Below, in pieces: positions 34,870 through 43,712 of a stretch of 64,000 nucleotides of DNA. Below the pieces are notes generated by a model that was not told the origin of the DNA, did no database searches, and saw nothing but the letters and a program-made list of their open reading frames with translations. The first letter of the stretch is position 1. Every line of letters begins with the position of its first letter. Made by a program: the position numbers and the translations under genes. The stretch is from Kribbella voronezhensis (GTDB lineage Bacteria > Actinomycetota > Actinomycetes > Propionibacteriales > Kribbellaceae): contig NZ_SOCE01000001.1 of assembly GCF_004365175.1 (NCBI RefSeq), positions 1,041,154 to 1,105,153 of the forward strand, given 5' to 3'.

Positions 34870-35604
34870 TCAGGCCTTCGTGACCAGGACCTGGCCGTTG
34901 CCGGAGACCTGGGCGCGGTACGGCTGGACGGCGTTGCCGGTACTCGTGACGTCGCAGGAGATGCCCTGCGAGGTGTGCTTCACGACCGCGACGTCGTCCA
35001 TCGTGCAGGTCACCTTGGCGGCATCGGTGACGGTCCGTTGGACCGCGTCGACCACCTTGGCGCGCACGATCGGCACCGAGTCGGAGGTGAACTTGTAGGT
35101 CGCCGTGTACTGCTTGGCCTCGATCGTGAGCTTGCCCGGGTACGACTTACCGGCGTACGTCACCGTGCAGCTGAGGTCGTGCGTGCCGGGCTTCTCCGCG
35201 TCCTCGATGCCGGGGCAGGTGACCGTGGTGGTGGCGGCCTTGCCGGCCGCGATCTGGGCCTGCTTGGCGATCGCGAACCGGATCCGCTGCGCGAGCGGGG
35301 CATCCGAGGCGGGCTGGCCGGTCACCTTCGGCGTCGGCCAGGGCTTGGACGGCGTCGGCAACGGGGTCAGCGTCGGTGTCGACGCTGTGGGGATCGGCGC
35401 TGTCGACGAACCACCGGTCGGCTTGGACGACGGCGTGCCGCCCGCGTCCTTGGAGGGCGTGTCCGAACAGCCTGCAAGCGCCAGGGCACCAAGCAGCAGC
35501 GCGCCCGGAACGACAGCGCCACGCAGTACAGCGCCACGCCGCATGGCTCCACGCGACACAGCGCCGCGCAGTACGCCGGGCCGCTCGATCCCCGATAGGT
35601 TCAT
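34870..35604 (-). CDS. DUF4333-like lipoprotein
   Basis: A 244-aa protein with lipobox LALAGC (Cys46), then a Ser/Thr/Pro stalk to about 95. Two related Cys-pair domains follow (TVTCPGIEDAEK ... LSCTVTYAGKSY and VTCTMDDVAVVK ... ISCDVTSTG), like the mycobacterial DUF4333 fold. It is anchored to the outer face of the membrane. The N-terminus is odd: RGAVSRGAMRRGAVLRGAVV is an RGA repeat, encoded by short direct repeats. The start 2 bp after the glyS stop shows coupling; a shorter start at 35544 would give a more usual signal peptide. Confidence 0.78.
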   Translation of the reverse strand: MNLSGIERPGVLRGAVSRGAMRRGAVLRGAVVPGALLLGALALAGCSDTPSKDAGGTPSSKPTGGSSTAPIPTASTPTLTPLPTPSKPWPTPKVTGQPASDAPLAQRIRFAIAKQAQIAAGKAATTTVTCPGIEDAEKPGTHDLSCTVTYAGKSYPGKLTIEAKQYTATYKFTSDSVPIVRAKVVDAVQRTVTDAAKVTCTMDDVAVVKHTSQGISCDVTSTGNAVQPYRAQVSGNGQVLVTKA

Positions 35605-35606
35605 CG

Positions 35607-36992
<1,386 letters not shown>

Positions 36993-37038
36993 TTTTCGAC
37001 TCCAGATTGGTGGTACGAGAAAGGTCAAGGCTATCGGT

Positions 37039-37344
37039 TCAGCGGTGCGGCGCGAACTCGTCCAGATCGTCGTACGCCGTGGGCTCGTCGATTGCCTGCG
37101 AGAGCAGCGGTACCGCGGCCAGCTTCACCTCGTACGGCGAGAGCGCGCGCCGGTAGCTGCCGATGTTCACCCACTCCATGCTCAGGGCGAGCAACTCGGG
37201 ATCGTCCGCGTTCCGGCCGGTCCGGGCGGCCACGAAACCCTGCTGCCGCGACAGCACCTCGACAGCGGTCTCCAGCCGGCCCACGAACTCCGCCTGCGCC
37301 GACTCCTCGACCCGGAACCTGATCACCACGAACACCCGCGCCAC
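37039..37344 (-). CDS. Antibiotic biosynthesis monooxygenase (ABM) domain protein
   Basis: A 101-aa ABM-fold protein with the usual beta-alpha pattern ([55 protein letters not shown]). No cofactor residues are seen. It starts with GTG and lies 46 bp upstream of glyS on the same strand. The function is unknown; members include quinol monooxygenases and heme-degrading enzymes. Confidence 0.82.
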   Translation of the reverse strand: MARVFVVIRFRVEESAQAEFVGRLETAVEVLSRQQGFVAARTGRNADDPELLALSMEWVNIGSYRRALSPYEVKLAAVPLLSQAIDEPTAYDDLDEFAPHR

Positions 37345-37372
37345 CCTACGGCGTCACACCCCGTAACCCCCA

Positions 37373-37415
37373 CCTCACCTCCCTTTTCACGCCCCTCACG
37401 CTCGAGGAGGTGAGG
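37373..37415. promoter_or_regulatory. Inverted repeat in the divergent promoter at 37.4 kb
   Basis: CCTCACCTCC (37373-37382) and GGAGGTGAGG (37406-37415) are perfect complements separated by 23 nt. They lie between the ABM gene and the small membrane protein gene. Role unknown. Confidence 0.3.
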
Positions 37416-37458
37416 GCCCCGCCCCTCCCCGCTTCGCCCGCAGGGAACAATGGGCACC

Positions 37459-37767
37459 ATGAGTTCCTCCAGCAGCCAGCCGGTCAGCCCCCTCCGGGCC
37501 CGAATCACCAAGGCGAGCTACCCGGTCGTGGCGCGGCTGCACGGCATGCCGAAACTCACCCTCCCCGGCATCACCCTGGTCCTCGCCCTCATCGGCGTCT
37601 TCGCCCCACTCCCCGTCGGCGTACCGGCCCTCCTGCTCCTGGCGCTACTCCTCTGCTGGCTCGGCTTCCTCTCCTGGCCGGTCGTCACCACCGGCCAACG
37701 AGCGATCCGGATCTTCTCGGTCCTCGTCATCGTCCTGTTCGCCGTCAAACGCATCGCAGACGGCTGA
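37459..37767 (+). CDS. Small membrane protein with three transmembrane segments
   Basis: A 102-aa protein: a basic N-terminus (SPLRARITKASYPVVARLHG), then hydrophobic segments LTLPGITLVLALIGVFAPL, VPALLLLALLLCWLGFLSW and IRIFSVLVIVLFAVKRIADG, with the charged VTTGQRA between. It resembles an actinobacterial DUF6703-type family, from memory only. An in-frame ATG at 37450 may be used instead, with AGGGA just 4 nt upstream. Confidence 0.72.
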   Translation: MSSSSSQPVSPLRARITKASYPVVARLHGMPKLTLPGITLVLALIGVFAPLPVGVPALLLLALLLCWLGFLSWPVVTTGQRAIRIFSVLVIVLFAVKRIADG

Positions 37768-37802
37768 CCCGAGGCCTCCACGCGGCCGTCGATGACACTT
37801 CC

Positions 37803-38444
37803 TCAGTCCCACACCGCGGACCACCGCAAATAGCCGTCGTCCAAGTCGGCCAGCCGCGGCGACAGTCGCTTCTCCGGCCAGACTGCTCCACTCGAGTAGC
37901 TCTGCAGAGCGGGGCGTCGGTCGACGAACGCCCCCGCGACATCGTCGAGCATCTCGCCGACGCCGTTCCACCACGGCGCCGACGCCCCGCCGCCTTCGGC
38001 GTACCACTCCCAGACACACCCGAACTGGTCACCATCGCGCAAATCGACGTACAGAAGACCCGCGTCACCCGCCACCGCGATCGGCAGGAAGCTGTCGAGC
38101 CAGTCCGTCGTCGGTCGCCCGGCCGGCTGGCCGTCGCCCGGCCAGGGGCCGGAACCATGGATGTGTCGCTGAATCTTCTGCAGCATTTGCCGGTTGGACA
38201 GCATGTCTTTGACCGGAACCAGGTTGTAGAGCGTCGGGATGAGCGAACCCCGTACTGCGCGGTGCTCCGTTCCGTTGGCCAGCTCGAGCAACTCGACCAA
38301 ATCAGCCGGGAGCGGCCGGTTGACCGCAGCTTCGAGGTAGCGAAGGTCGACGGCCGTCGCAGGCGGGTTGATCAGGGTGGCCGTGGTCGGGTGGTGCGCT
38401 GCGAGCCAGCCGGCGATCCTCGGCCACGACGTGGAGACGGTCAT
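37803..38444 (-). CDS. SMI1/KNR4-like protein
   Basis: A 213-aa protein with the SMI1/KNR4 (SUKH) pattern: VDLRYLEAAVNRPLPADLVELLELANG, LIPTLYNLVPVKDM and DSFLPIAVAGDAGLLYVDLRDG, FGCVWEWYAEGGG. SUKH proteins are often immunity proteins of polymorphic toxins; no toxin gene is next to this one. The ATG at 38444 gives the common N-terminus; the frame stays open up to 38591. A 311-bp stretch (38445-38755) between this start and the DUF305 gene holds only a copy of the dispersed repeat. Confidence 0.78.
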   Translation of the reverse strand: MTVSTSWPRIAGWLAAHHPTTATLINPPATAVDLRYLEAAVNRPLPADLVELLELANGTEHRAVRGSLIPTLYNLVPVKDMLSNRQMLQKIQRHIHGSGPWPGDGQPAGRPTTDWLDSFLPIAVAGDAGLLYVDLRDGDQFGCVWEWYAEGGGASAPWWNGVGEMLDDVAGAFVDRRPALQSYSSGAVWPEKRLSPRLADLDDGYLRWSAVWD

Positions 38445-38669
38445 GCGATCGGCCAGCTCCAATTCTGTACGGCAGTCGACCGATGGAAGGTCAGCGAGCG
38501 AATCACAGGCCGCAGCATACGGAGTACGAAGTCCACCGATGGCCGGCCGCTCATCACCCCAGCACAAATCCAACTGCCGCAGGCGGTCCACCGCGGCGAG
38601 GCGAAGTCCGATCCACTCTTGGGCGGGCGCTTCGGGGGTCTGTGCGCCGGGCAGGGTTGCGTAGCCGGG

Positions 38670-38759
38670 TTGAGTCGCGACGGAGGAGCGGCGTGCTGGA
38701 GTGGGTGGGTCGAGCGGGCGACGTCAGGAGGTCGCGAAGCGGGCCGTCGTACGGGTTAG
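38670..38759. repeat. Further copy of the 21-kb repeat family
   Basis: GTCGCGACGGAGGAGCGGCG, then GTGGGTGGGTCGAGCGGGCG, then GTCGCGAAGCGGGCCGTCGT, then ACGGGTTAG: the same order of elements as the repeats at 20.86-21.6 kb. Its last bases give the TAA stop of the DUF305 gene. Confidence 0.7.
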
Positions 38760-39313
38760 AGGGTGGCTAGGTGTTTTAGCTGGGTGGCTCGGGTGTGTTC
38801 GATTGAGGCGGCCAGGGTTTTGACTGCGTGTTCCTGGCCGGCGGTGCGGATGCTTCGGGCAACGATGATCGACTGTTCGAGGTGTTCTTTGAGGTTCTTC
38901 TCGAAGAGGGTGTCGAAGGCGGGGCCGGTGGTGTTGCTGAGGGCAACGACTTCTGGTTCGGTCATCATGCCGGGCATGTCGTGGCCTTCGTGCTGGTTGG
39001 CGGTCGGGGCCTTGGCGCGGGTGCGGAGGGCGATCAGCTGGGTGAGCTCGGTCTGATGCCCGGCCGCCATCGAGGCGGCGAACGCCCGTACTGCGAGGTT
39101 CGCGGACTGCTGCTTCGCCATCGCCAGGACGCGCAGCAACTGCTGGTCCATCGGGATCATCAACTCGATCCAGGCCAGGTCGGTCGGATTGAAGGCCGGG
39201 TCGGTCTCGACCACGGTGGTGGCGGGCGGCGGGGACGCTGCCGATGAATCGCCACAGCCGCTGGTCACGCCCAGTAAACCAAGCAGCACAGCCATCACCG
39301 CAAGGGCTTTCAT
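38756..39313 (-). CDS. DUF305 lipoprotein, lacking the usual HH motif
   Basis: A 185-aa exported protein with lipobox VTSGC (Cys20). It has the DUF305 frame: WIELMIPMDQQLLRVLAMAK, AASMAAGHQTELTQLIALR, HEGHDMPGMMTEPEV and FLEKNLKEHLEQSIIVARS-like helix. In most family members the first motif is M-x-x-H-H; here those two His are Met-Asp, while the His/Met-rich HEGHDMPGMM that may bind copper is kept. It is monocistronic; a repeat sequence forms its stop. Confidence 0.85.
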   Translation of the reverse strand: MKALAVMAVLLGLLGVTSGCGDSSAASPPPATTVVETDPAFNPTDLAWIELMIPMDQQLLRVLAMAKQQSANLAVRAFAASMAAGHQTELTQLIALRTRAKAPTANQHEGHDMPGMMTEPEVVALSNTTGPAFDTLFEKNLKEHLEQSIIVARSIRTAGQEHAVKTLAASIEHTRATQLKHLATL

Positions 39314-39336
39314 CGGCAGACTCCTTCGGAAGGGTG

Positions 39337-39371
39337 GCCGGGCGGGTCCTTGGGACGAGGACCCGCCCGGC
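39337..39371 (-). terminator. Terminator hairpin after the DUF1996 gene
   Basis: GCCGGGCGGGTCCT and its exact complement form a perfect 14-bp stem around a 7-nt loop. It lies 78 bp after the DUF1996 stop and 24 bp before the DUF305 start, so it ends the GH16-DUF1996 operon. Confidence 0.72.
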
Positions 39372-39449
39372 GGTCAGGCGGGCTGCGGGCGAACCGTTGC
39401 CCGATGGTCAGCGGGCTACGGGTGACTGCCGGCCTGCGGTGCGCCTGGG

Positions 39450-40709
39450 TCAGGGATGACCGTTGGCGCCGCACTTGATGATCGGGCGGATGCAGTCGTT
39501 GACGCGGCGTTCCATCTCGGCCGGGGGCCAGGCGTTGAAGAAGTCGCCGTGCATCGTGTAGCCACCACCCGACGCGAGCCGGAAGCCGGCCGTCGGGCCG
39601 TTCACCGGATAGCGCAGGACCTGGCGAAGCTTCGGCACCGGCACCGGGTGGCTCGCCGGGCACTCGCCGTTGACCGGATACGCCATGTGGCTCTTGTGAT
39701 CGGGCGAATCCAGGTCGCGCCCGTTCCAGCACTGCGGGAAGTCCAGGTAGGACTCGAGCATGCTGCCGGCCGGGCAGGTGATGAAGTCGTGCCCGGCCCC
39801 GGCGTCACCGGCGTGCAGGCAGGACCAGCGGGAGATGGTGTTGTCGTTCGGGCCGGTCGCCTTCGCGTTGCCGGCCACGATCCGCAGCCCGAACGGCAGC
39901 GGCTGGGTCCGGGCGATCACATCGTCGCGGACGCCTTCGCCCAGGTAGTAGAAGGTGGTCCCGGTCGGCTCGACCGGCTGGTTGTTGACGTAGAGCGTCG
40001 GCACCCAGTACGACGACTTGTCCTCCGCCGGGTTGCAGCTGGTAGGCGAGTTCACCAGGTCCTGCACGGTGGTGTTCGCGTTCGTCACGGTCGCGCCGAA
40101 GAAGCTGTGCAGGTGCGAGGCACCCGGCAGGTTGGGGAACACGATCGGGTCGTCCGGCAGGCCGTGGGTGAAGGGGCAATCAGCGAGGAACTCGGCCACC
40201 CGGACGATCGGCCCGCCTCCCGGCGTACCGCCGAACACCTGGAACTCGAACAGCGAGGCTCCCCATTGCGTCGCTCGCTGGGTGACCAGGACCCGCACGT
40301 ACCGACCGTTGCCATCGACAACGAGATTCTGCTCGCCGCCGGCTCCGGTGGTGGTCGAGTAGGCGGTCACCCACTCGTTGCCGTCGTTGGAGGTCTGGAG
40401 CTGGAAACCCTGTGCGTACGCCGCTTCCCAGCGCAGCAGCACCCGGCTGAACGCCTGGGACGATCCCAGGTCGATCCGGAGCCACTGGTTGTCGGCGAAA
40501 CTGCTGGCCCAGCGAGTGCCGTTGTCGCCGTCGACAGCCGCGGCGGCGGGGAAGGCGGCGCTCTCCACAGAGGAGGCGAGAGTCGGACGTCCTTGGGACA
40601 GCAGAGTTTCAGCGGCCTGCGCAGGCCGGCCGGTGCTCACCAGGTAGGCACCGAACAGCGCGAGCAGCATCACGAGCAAGGTGCCGAATCGAAGCACAGA
40701 GCGCTTCAT
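39450..40709 (-). CDS. Secreted discoidin (F5/8 C) + DUF1996 protein
   Basis: A 419-aa exported protein. Residues 1-32 are a signal peptide ending RPAQA. Residues 33-165 are an F5/8 type C (CBM32-like) domain (LASSVESAAFPAAAAVDGDN to RYVRVLVTQRATQWGASLFE). The rest is DUF1996, with CPFTHGLPDDPIVFPNLPG, ASHLHSFFGA, SSYWVPTLYVNN, HAGDAGAGHDFITCP and WNGRDLDSPDHKSHMAYP; DUF1996 is found in fungi and actinobacteria and has no proven activity. The start overlaps the GH16 stop by 4 bp (ATGA), and the discoidin domain is very like that of GH16, so both act on the same glucan. Confidence 0.92.
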   Translation of the reverse strand: MKRSVLRFGTLLVMLLALFGAYLVSTGRPAQAAETLLSQGRPTLASSVESAAFPAAAAVDGDNGTRWASSFADNQWLRIDLGSSQAFSRVLLRWEAAYAQGFQLQTSNDGNEWVTAYSTTTGAGGEQNLVVDGNGRYVRVLVTQRATQWGASLFEFQVFGGTPGGGPIVRVAEFLADCPFTHGLPDDPIVFPNLPGASHLHSFFGATVTNANTTVQDLVNSPTSCNPAEDKSSYWVPTLYVNNQPVEPTGTTFYYLGEGVRDDVIARTQPLPFGLRIVAGNAKATGPNDNTISRWSCLHAGDAGAGHDFITCPAGSMLESYLDFPQCWNGRDLDSPDHKSHMAYPVNGECPASHPVPVPKLRQVLRYPVNGPTAGFRLASGGGYTMHGDFFNAWPPAEMERRVNDCIRPIIKCGANGHP

Positions 40710-42448
40710 CGGTAGACCCGCACGTAGTCGACGAGCATCCGGGACGGGAACGGCGTCGCCGAGTTCGGCGGGCCGGGAAAGTCGCCGCCGACGGCCAGGT
40801 TGAGGATCAGGTAGAACGGGTGGTCGTAGATCCACGGACCACGTGTCGCCTCGAGTTGCGCCTTGTCGACAGTGAACACGGTGGTGCCGTCGACCTGGTA
40901 GGTGATGCTGGTGGAGTTCCAGAGCATCGTCCAGGTGTGGAAATCTGCTGCGAAGTCGGCGCCACCCGGCAGGCCGTACGAACCGCCGTACCCGCCGGCG
41001 CCGTTGTAGGCCGGGGCGTGCAGCGTCGAGTAGGCCTTGGTCGTTTCGCGGCCGAGGATCTCCATGATGTCGATCTCGCCGTTGTACGGCCACGGGCGGC
41101 CGGTCAGGAAGTCCGAGCCCATCATCCAGAACGCAGGCCAGAATCCGTTGCCCTTGGGCACCTTGATCCGGGCCTCGATCTTGCCGTACGTCGTATCGAA
41201 CTTCGTCCCCGTGTTGATCCGGGCCGACGTGTACTGGCACGTCCCGCTGCCGCTGACCGGGTCGATCGGGCACGCCGAGCCAGGCGTCACCTCACGACGG
41301 GCCTCCAGTACCAGATGGCCCTGGCCGTCGGTCTGGACGTTGTTGTTGTCGGTGTAGACCTGCAACTCGCCGTTCTGGCCGTTGCCCGGGTCGGCACGCC
41401 ACTTGCTCGCATCCGGCTTGGCACCGGCGGCGCTGTTGAACTCGTCGGACCAGATCAGCTGCGGCGGGTTCGCCGGGTCGGCCGGCGGGGTCGGCGGCGT
41501 GGTGGGCGCACCGCCCGTGCCGTAGACCTGGAACTCCCACAACGAGTAGCCGTACGGCGTATTGCGCTGGGTGCCGTACATCCGCACATACCGGCCGGTG
41601 CCGGTGATGTTCAGCGTCTCCTTGAACCCAGGGCCGTTGGTCGTCGTGTAGATGGGCGTCCAGTTGGCCGCGTCGTTGGAGACCTGGATCTGGTACGACT
41701 TCGCCGACGCCGGGTCCCACTGCAGGATCACCTTGTCGATCTGGGCGGTCGCGCCGAGGTCGACGTAGATCCAGCCCGGGTCGACCCAGCCGGTGTCGGT
41801 CGTGGTCGCCCAGCGGCTGGCCGGGTCGAGGTCGAAGGCTCTGGCCGGTGTGCATTCCCAGCAGTTGCCGTCGCTCTGCTGCGACGAGGCGACACCGGGC
41901 TTGTTGTACGACAACAGCTTGCTGCCGGGCACAGTGCCGCTCGTGCTGCCGAAGACCTTGAACTCCCACAGCGAGTAGCCCCACTGGGTTGCGCGCTGCG
42001 TCCCGAGCAGTCGGACGTAGCGGCCCGAGCCGGAGACAGTCAGCGTCTGGTTGCCGCCGGCTCCGGTGGTGGTGCTGTAGACGGAGGTCCAGTTGTTGCC
42101 GTCGGCAGACGTCTGGAGCTGGAAGGCCTTCGCGTACGCCGCCTCCCAGCTGAGCTGGACCTGGCTGATGGCGGCGGTCTGGCCGAGGTCGATCTGGAGC
42201 GACTGCGGGTCACTGAAGGTGCTCGACCAGCGGGTGCCGGGGTCGCCGTCGACGGCGGCGGTGGCCGGGAAGGCGACGCTTTCGGTCGAGGAGGCGGTGA
42301 CGGGCTTGCCTTGGGACAGCAGGGCGTCGGCGGCGTTCGCCGAGGGGCTGACGACCAGGGCGATGAGGAAGCTCATCGCGACGGCGAGGAGAGTCGCGGT
42401 CCTGAGGCGGCCGCGGTGGCGGGCAGGGGGCGGGGCAAGCGTCTGCAT
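40706..42448 (-). CDS. Secreted GH16 endo-beta-1,3-glucanase with two discoidin domains
   Basis: A 580-aa exported enzyme. The signal peptide ends SPSANA (about 40). Two F5/8 type C domains follow (VTASSTESVAFPATAAVDGD to RYVRLLGTQRATQWGYSLWE; VASSQQSDGNCWECTPARAF to RNTPYGYSLWEFQVYG), then a Pro/Thr linker and GH16 (PQLIWSDEFNS to LVDYVRVYR). The catalytic site is NGEIDIMEILGRE, where the two Glu act as nucleophile and acid/base. It resembles laminarinases. I take the ATG at 42448 with GGAG 6 nt upstream. It is the first gene of the operon, and an operator (GGGAACGTTCCC) is 35 bp upstream. Confidence 0.94.
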   Translation of the reverse strand: MQTLAPPPARHRGRLRTATLLAVAMSFLIALVVSPSANAADALLSQGKPVTASSTESVAFPATAAVDGDPGTRWSSTFSDPQSLQIDLGQTAAISQVQLSWEAAYAKAFQLQTSADGNNWTSVYSTTTGAGGNQTLTVSGSGRYVRLLGTQRATQWGYSLWEFKVFGSTSGTVPGSKLLSYNKPGVASSQQSDGNCWECTPARAFDLDPASRWATTTDTGWVDPGWIYVDLGATAQIDKVILQWDPASAKSYQIQVSNDAANWTPIYTTTNGPGFKETLNITGTGRYVRMYGTQRNTPYGYSLWEFQVYGTGGAPTTPPTPPADPANPPQLIWSDEFNSAAGAKPDASKWRADPGNGQNGELQVYTDNNNVQTDGQGHLVLEARREVTPGSACPIDPVSGSGTCQYTSARINTGTKFDTTYGKIEARIKVPKGNGFWPAFWMMGSDFLTGRPWPYNGEIDIMEILGRETTKAYSTLHAPAYNGAGGYGGSYGLPGGADFAADFHTWTMLWNSTSITYQVDGTTVFTVDKAQLEATRGPWIYDHPFYLILNLAVGGDFPGPPNSATPFPSRMLVDYVRVYR

Positions 42449-42482
42449 GGGCATCTCCAGGGCGGGGCGGGAAGAGAGGCTG

Positions 42483-42633
42483 GGGAACGTTCCCTAAGCC
42501 TGAGAGTTGCCTGCTCCGGGAACGGTGTCAAGGCTTCGGCCGAGATCGGGACACAACCTGGGTGTCAGCCGGGAGAACGCCTTGACAAGGTTCCGGAACC
42601 GCCGGGATGCTCAGTGCTTGGGGAACGCTCCCC
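42483..42633. promoter_or_regulatory. LacI-type operators in the GH16/lacI divergent promoter
   Basis: GGGAACGTTCCC (42483-42494) is a perfect palindrome 35 bp upstream of the GH16 start. GGGGAACGCTCCCC (42620-42633) is a near-palindrome 25 bp upstream of the lacI start. A third palindrome GGTTCCGGAACC (42589-42600) and a -35-like TTGACA (42582-42587) lie between. The first two have the CG-centred form bound by LacI-family repressors. Confidence 0.78.
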
Positions 42634-42657
42634 ACGTTCGAGGCCGAGGGAGTACCC

Positions 42658-43653
42658 GTGCGACGACCGACCCTGCATGCCGTCGCGGCCCGGGCCGGCG
42701 TGTCGAAGTCCAGCGTTTCCCGGGTGATCAACGGCGAACCGACCGTCGCCCCGGAGATCCGGCAGATCGTGATGGCGGCCGTCACCGAGCTCGGCTACGT
42801 GCCGAACGGCGCGGCCCGCAACCTGGTCACCCAGAAGACCAACACGATCGCGATCATCGTCTCGGATCCGCCGGCGGGTCTGGTCTCGGACGACCCGATG
42901 TTCGCGATGGTGGTTCGCGCGGCCTCCCGCGAACTGGAGGCGGCGGGCAAACAGGTGTCACTCGTGCTGGCCGGCTCCGACGAGAGCCGCAAGCGCGTCG
43001 AGCAGTACCTGGCCGCGGGCCACGTCGACGGCGCCATGCTGGTCTCGATGGACGGCGCCGACCCACTTCCCGCGGCCCTCGCGCGCACCGGGCTGCCGGT
43101 GGTGTCCCACGGCCGGCTGGCAACACCGGGGCTGATGCCGTACGTCGACAACGACAACATCGGTGGCGCCACCAAAGCGGTGCAGCATCTCCTCGATCAG
43201 GGCCGGCAGCGGATCGCCACCATCTCCGGACCGCTGGACATGACCGCCGCGCAGGACCGCCTCACGGCGTACCGGGACACGGTGCGGGACACCGGGCGGC
43301 GGTCGATCGTTGCCCTCGGCGACTTCACCCGAATCTCCGGTGCCGAGGCGATGCGGCAACTGCTCGACGACGATCCGCAGCTCGACGCGGTGTTCGCGGC
43401 CAACGACCTGATGGCGATCGGCGCCCTGCGGACCCTGCGGGAAGCGGGCCGGCGGGTCCCGGACGACGTCGCCGTGGTCGGCTTCGACGACATCGAGGCT
43501 GCGCTCTACACCGCTCCCCCACTGACCACCGTCCGCAGTCCGATGGGCGACCAGGCGGCCGGAACCACCCGGCTGCTGCTCGACCTGCTCGCCCACGGCG
43601 ACGCCGATTCCGTCATCCTGCCGACCGAACTCGTCATTCGCGAGTCAGCCTAG
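42658..43653 (+). CDS. LacI-family repressor of the GH16 operon
   Basis: A 331-aa regulator. The HTH is TLHAVAARAGVSKSSVSRVI with the hinge YVPNGAARNLVTQKTNTIAI; the sugar-binding domain includes VISDPP-like SDPPAGLVSDDPMF, DGAMLVSM, VPDDVAVVGFDDIEAALYTAPPLTTV and ends LPTELVIRES. The GTG at 42658 follows GAGGGAG. It is divergent from the GH16-DUF1996 operon with shared operators, so it probably senses a beta-glucan oligosaccharide. Confidence 0.93.
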   Translation: MRRPTLHAVAARAGVSKSSVSRVINGEPTVAPEIRQIVMAAVTELGYVPNGAARNLVTQKTNTIAIIVSDPPAGLVSDDPMFAMVVRAASRELEAAGKQVSLVLAGSDESRKRVEQYLAAGHVDGAMLVSMDGADPLPAALARTGLPVVSHGRLATPGLMPYVDNDNIGGATKAVQHLLDQGRQRIATISGPLDMTAAQDRLTAYRDTVRDTGRRSIVALGDFTRISGAEAMRQLLDDDPQLDAVFAANDLMAIGALRTLREAGRRVPDDVAVVGFDDIEAALYTAPPLTTVRSPMGDQAAGTTRLLLDLLAHGDADSVILPTELVIRESA

Positions 43654-43712
43654 AAGCCTTCAACAGCAGGCCGTACTGCGGTTGCCGCGCGAGTCGCAGG
43701 GGCCGAAGTGGA

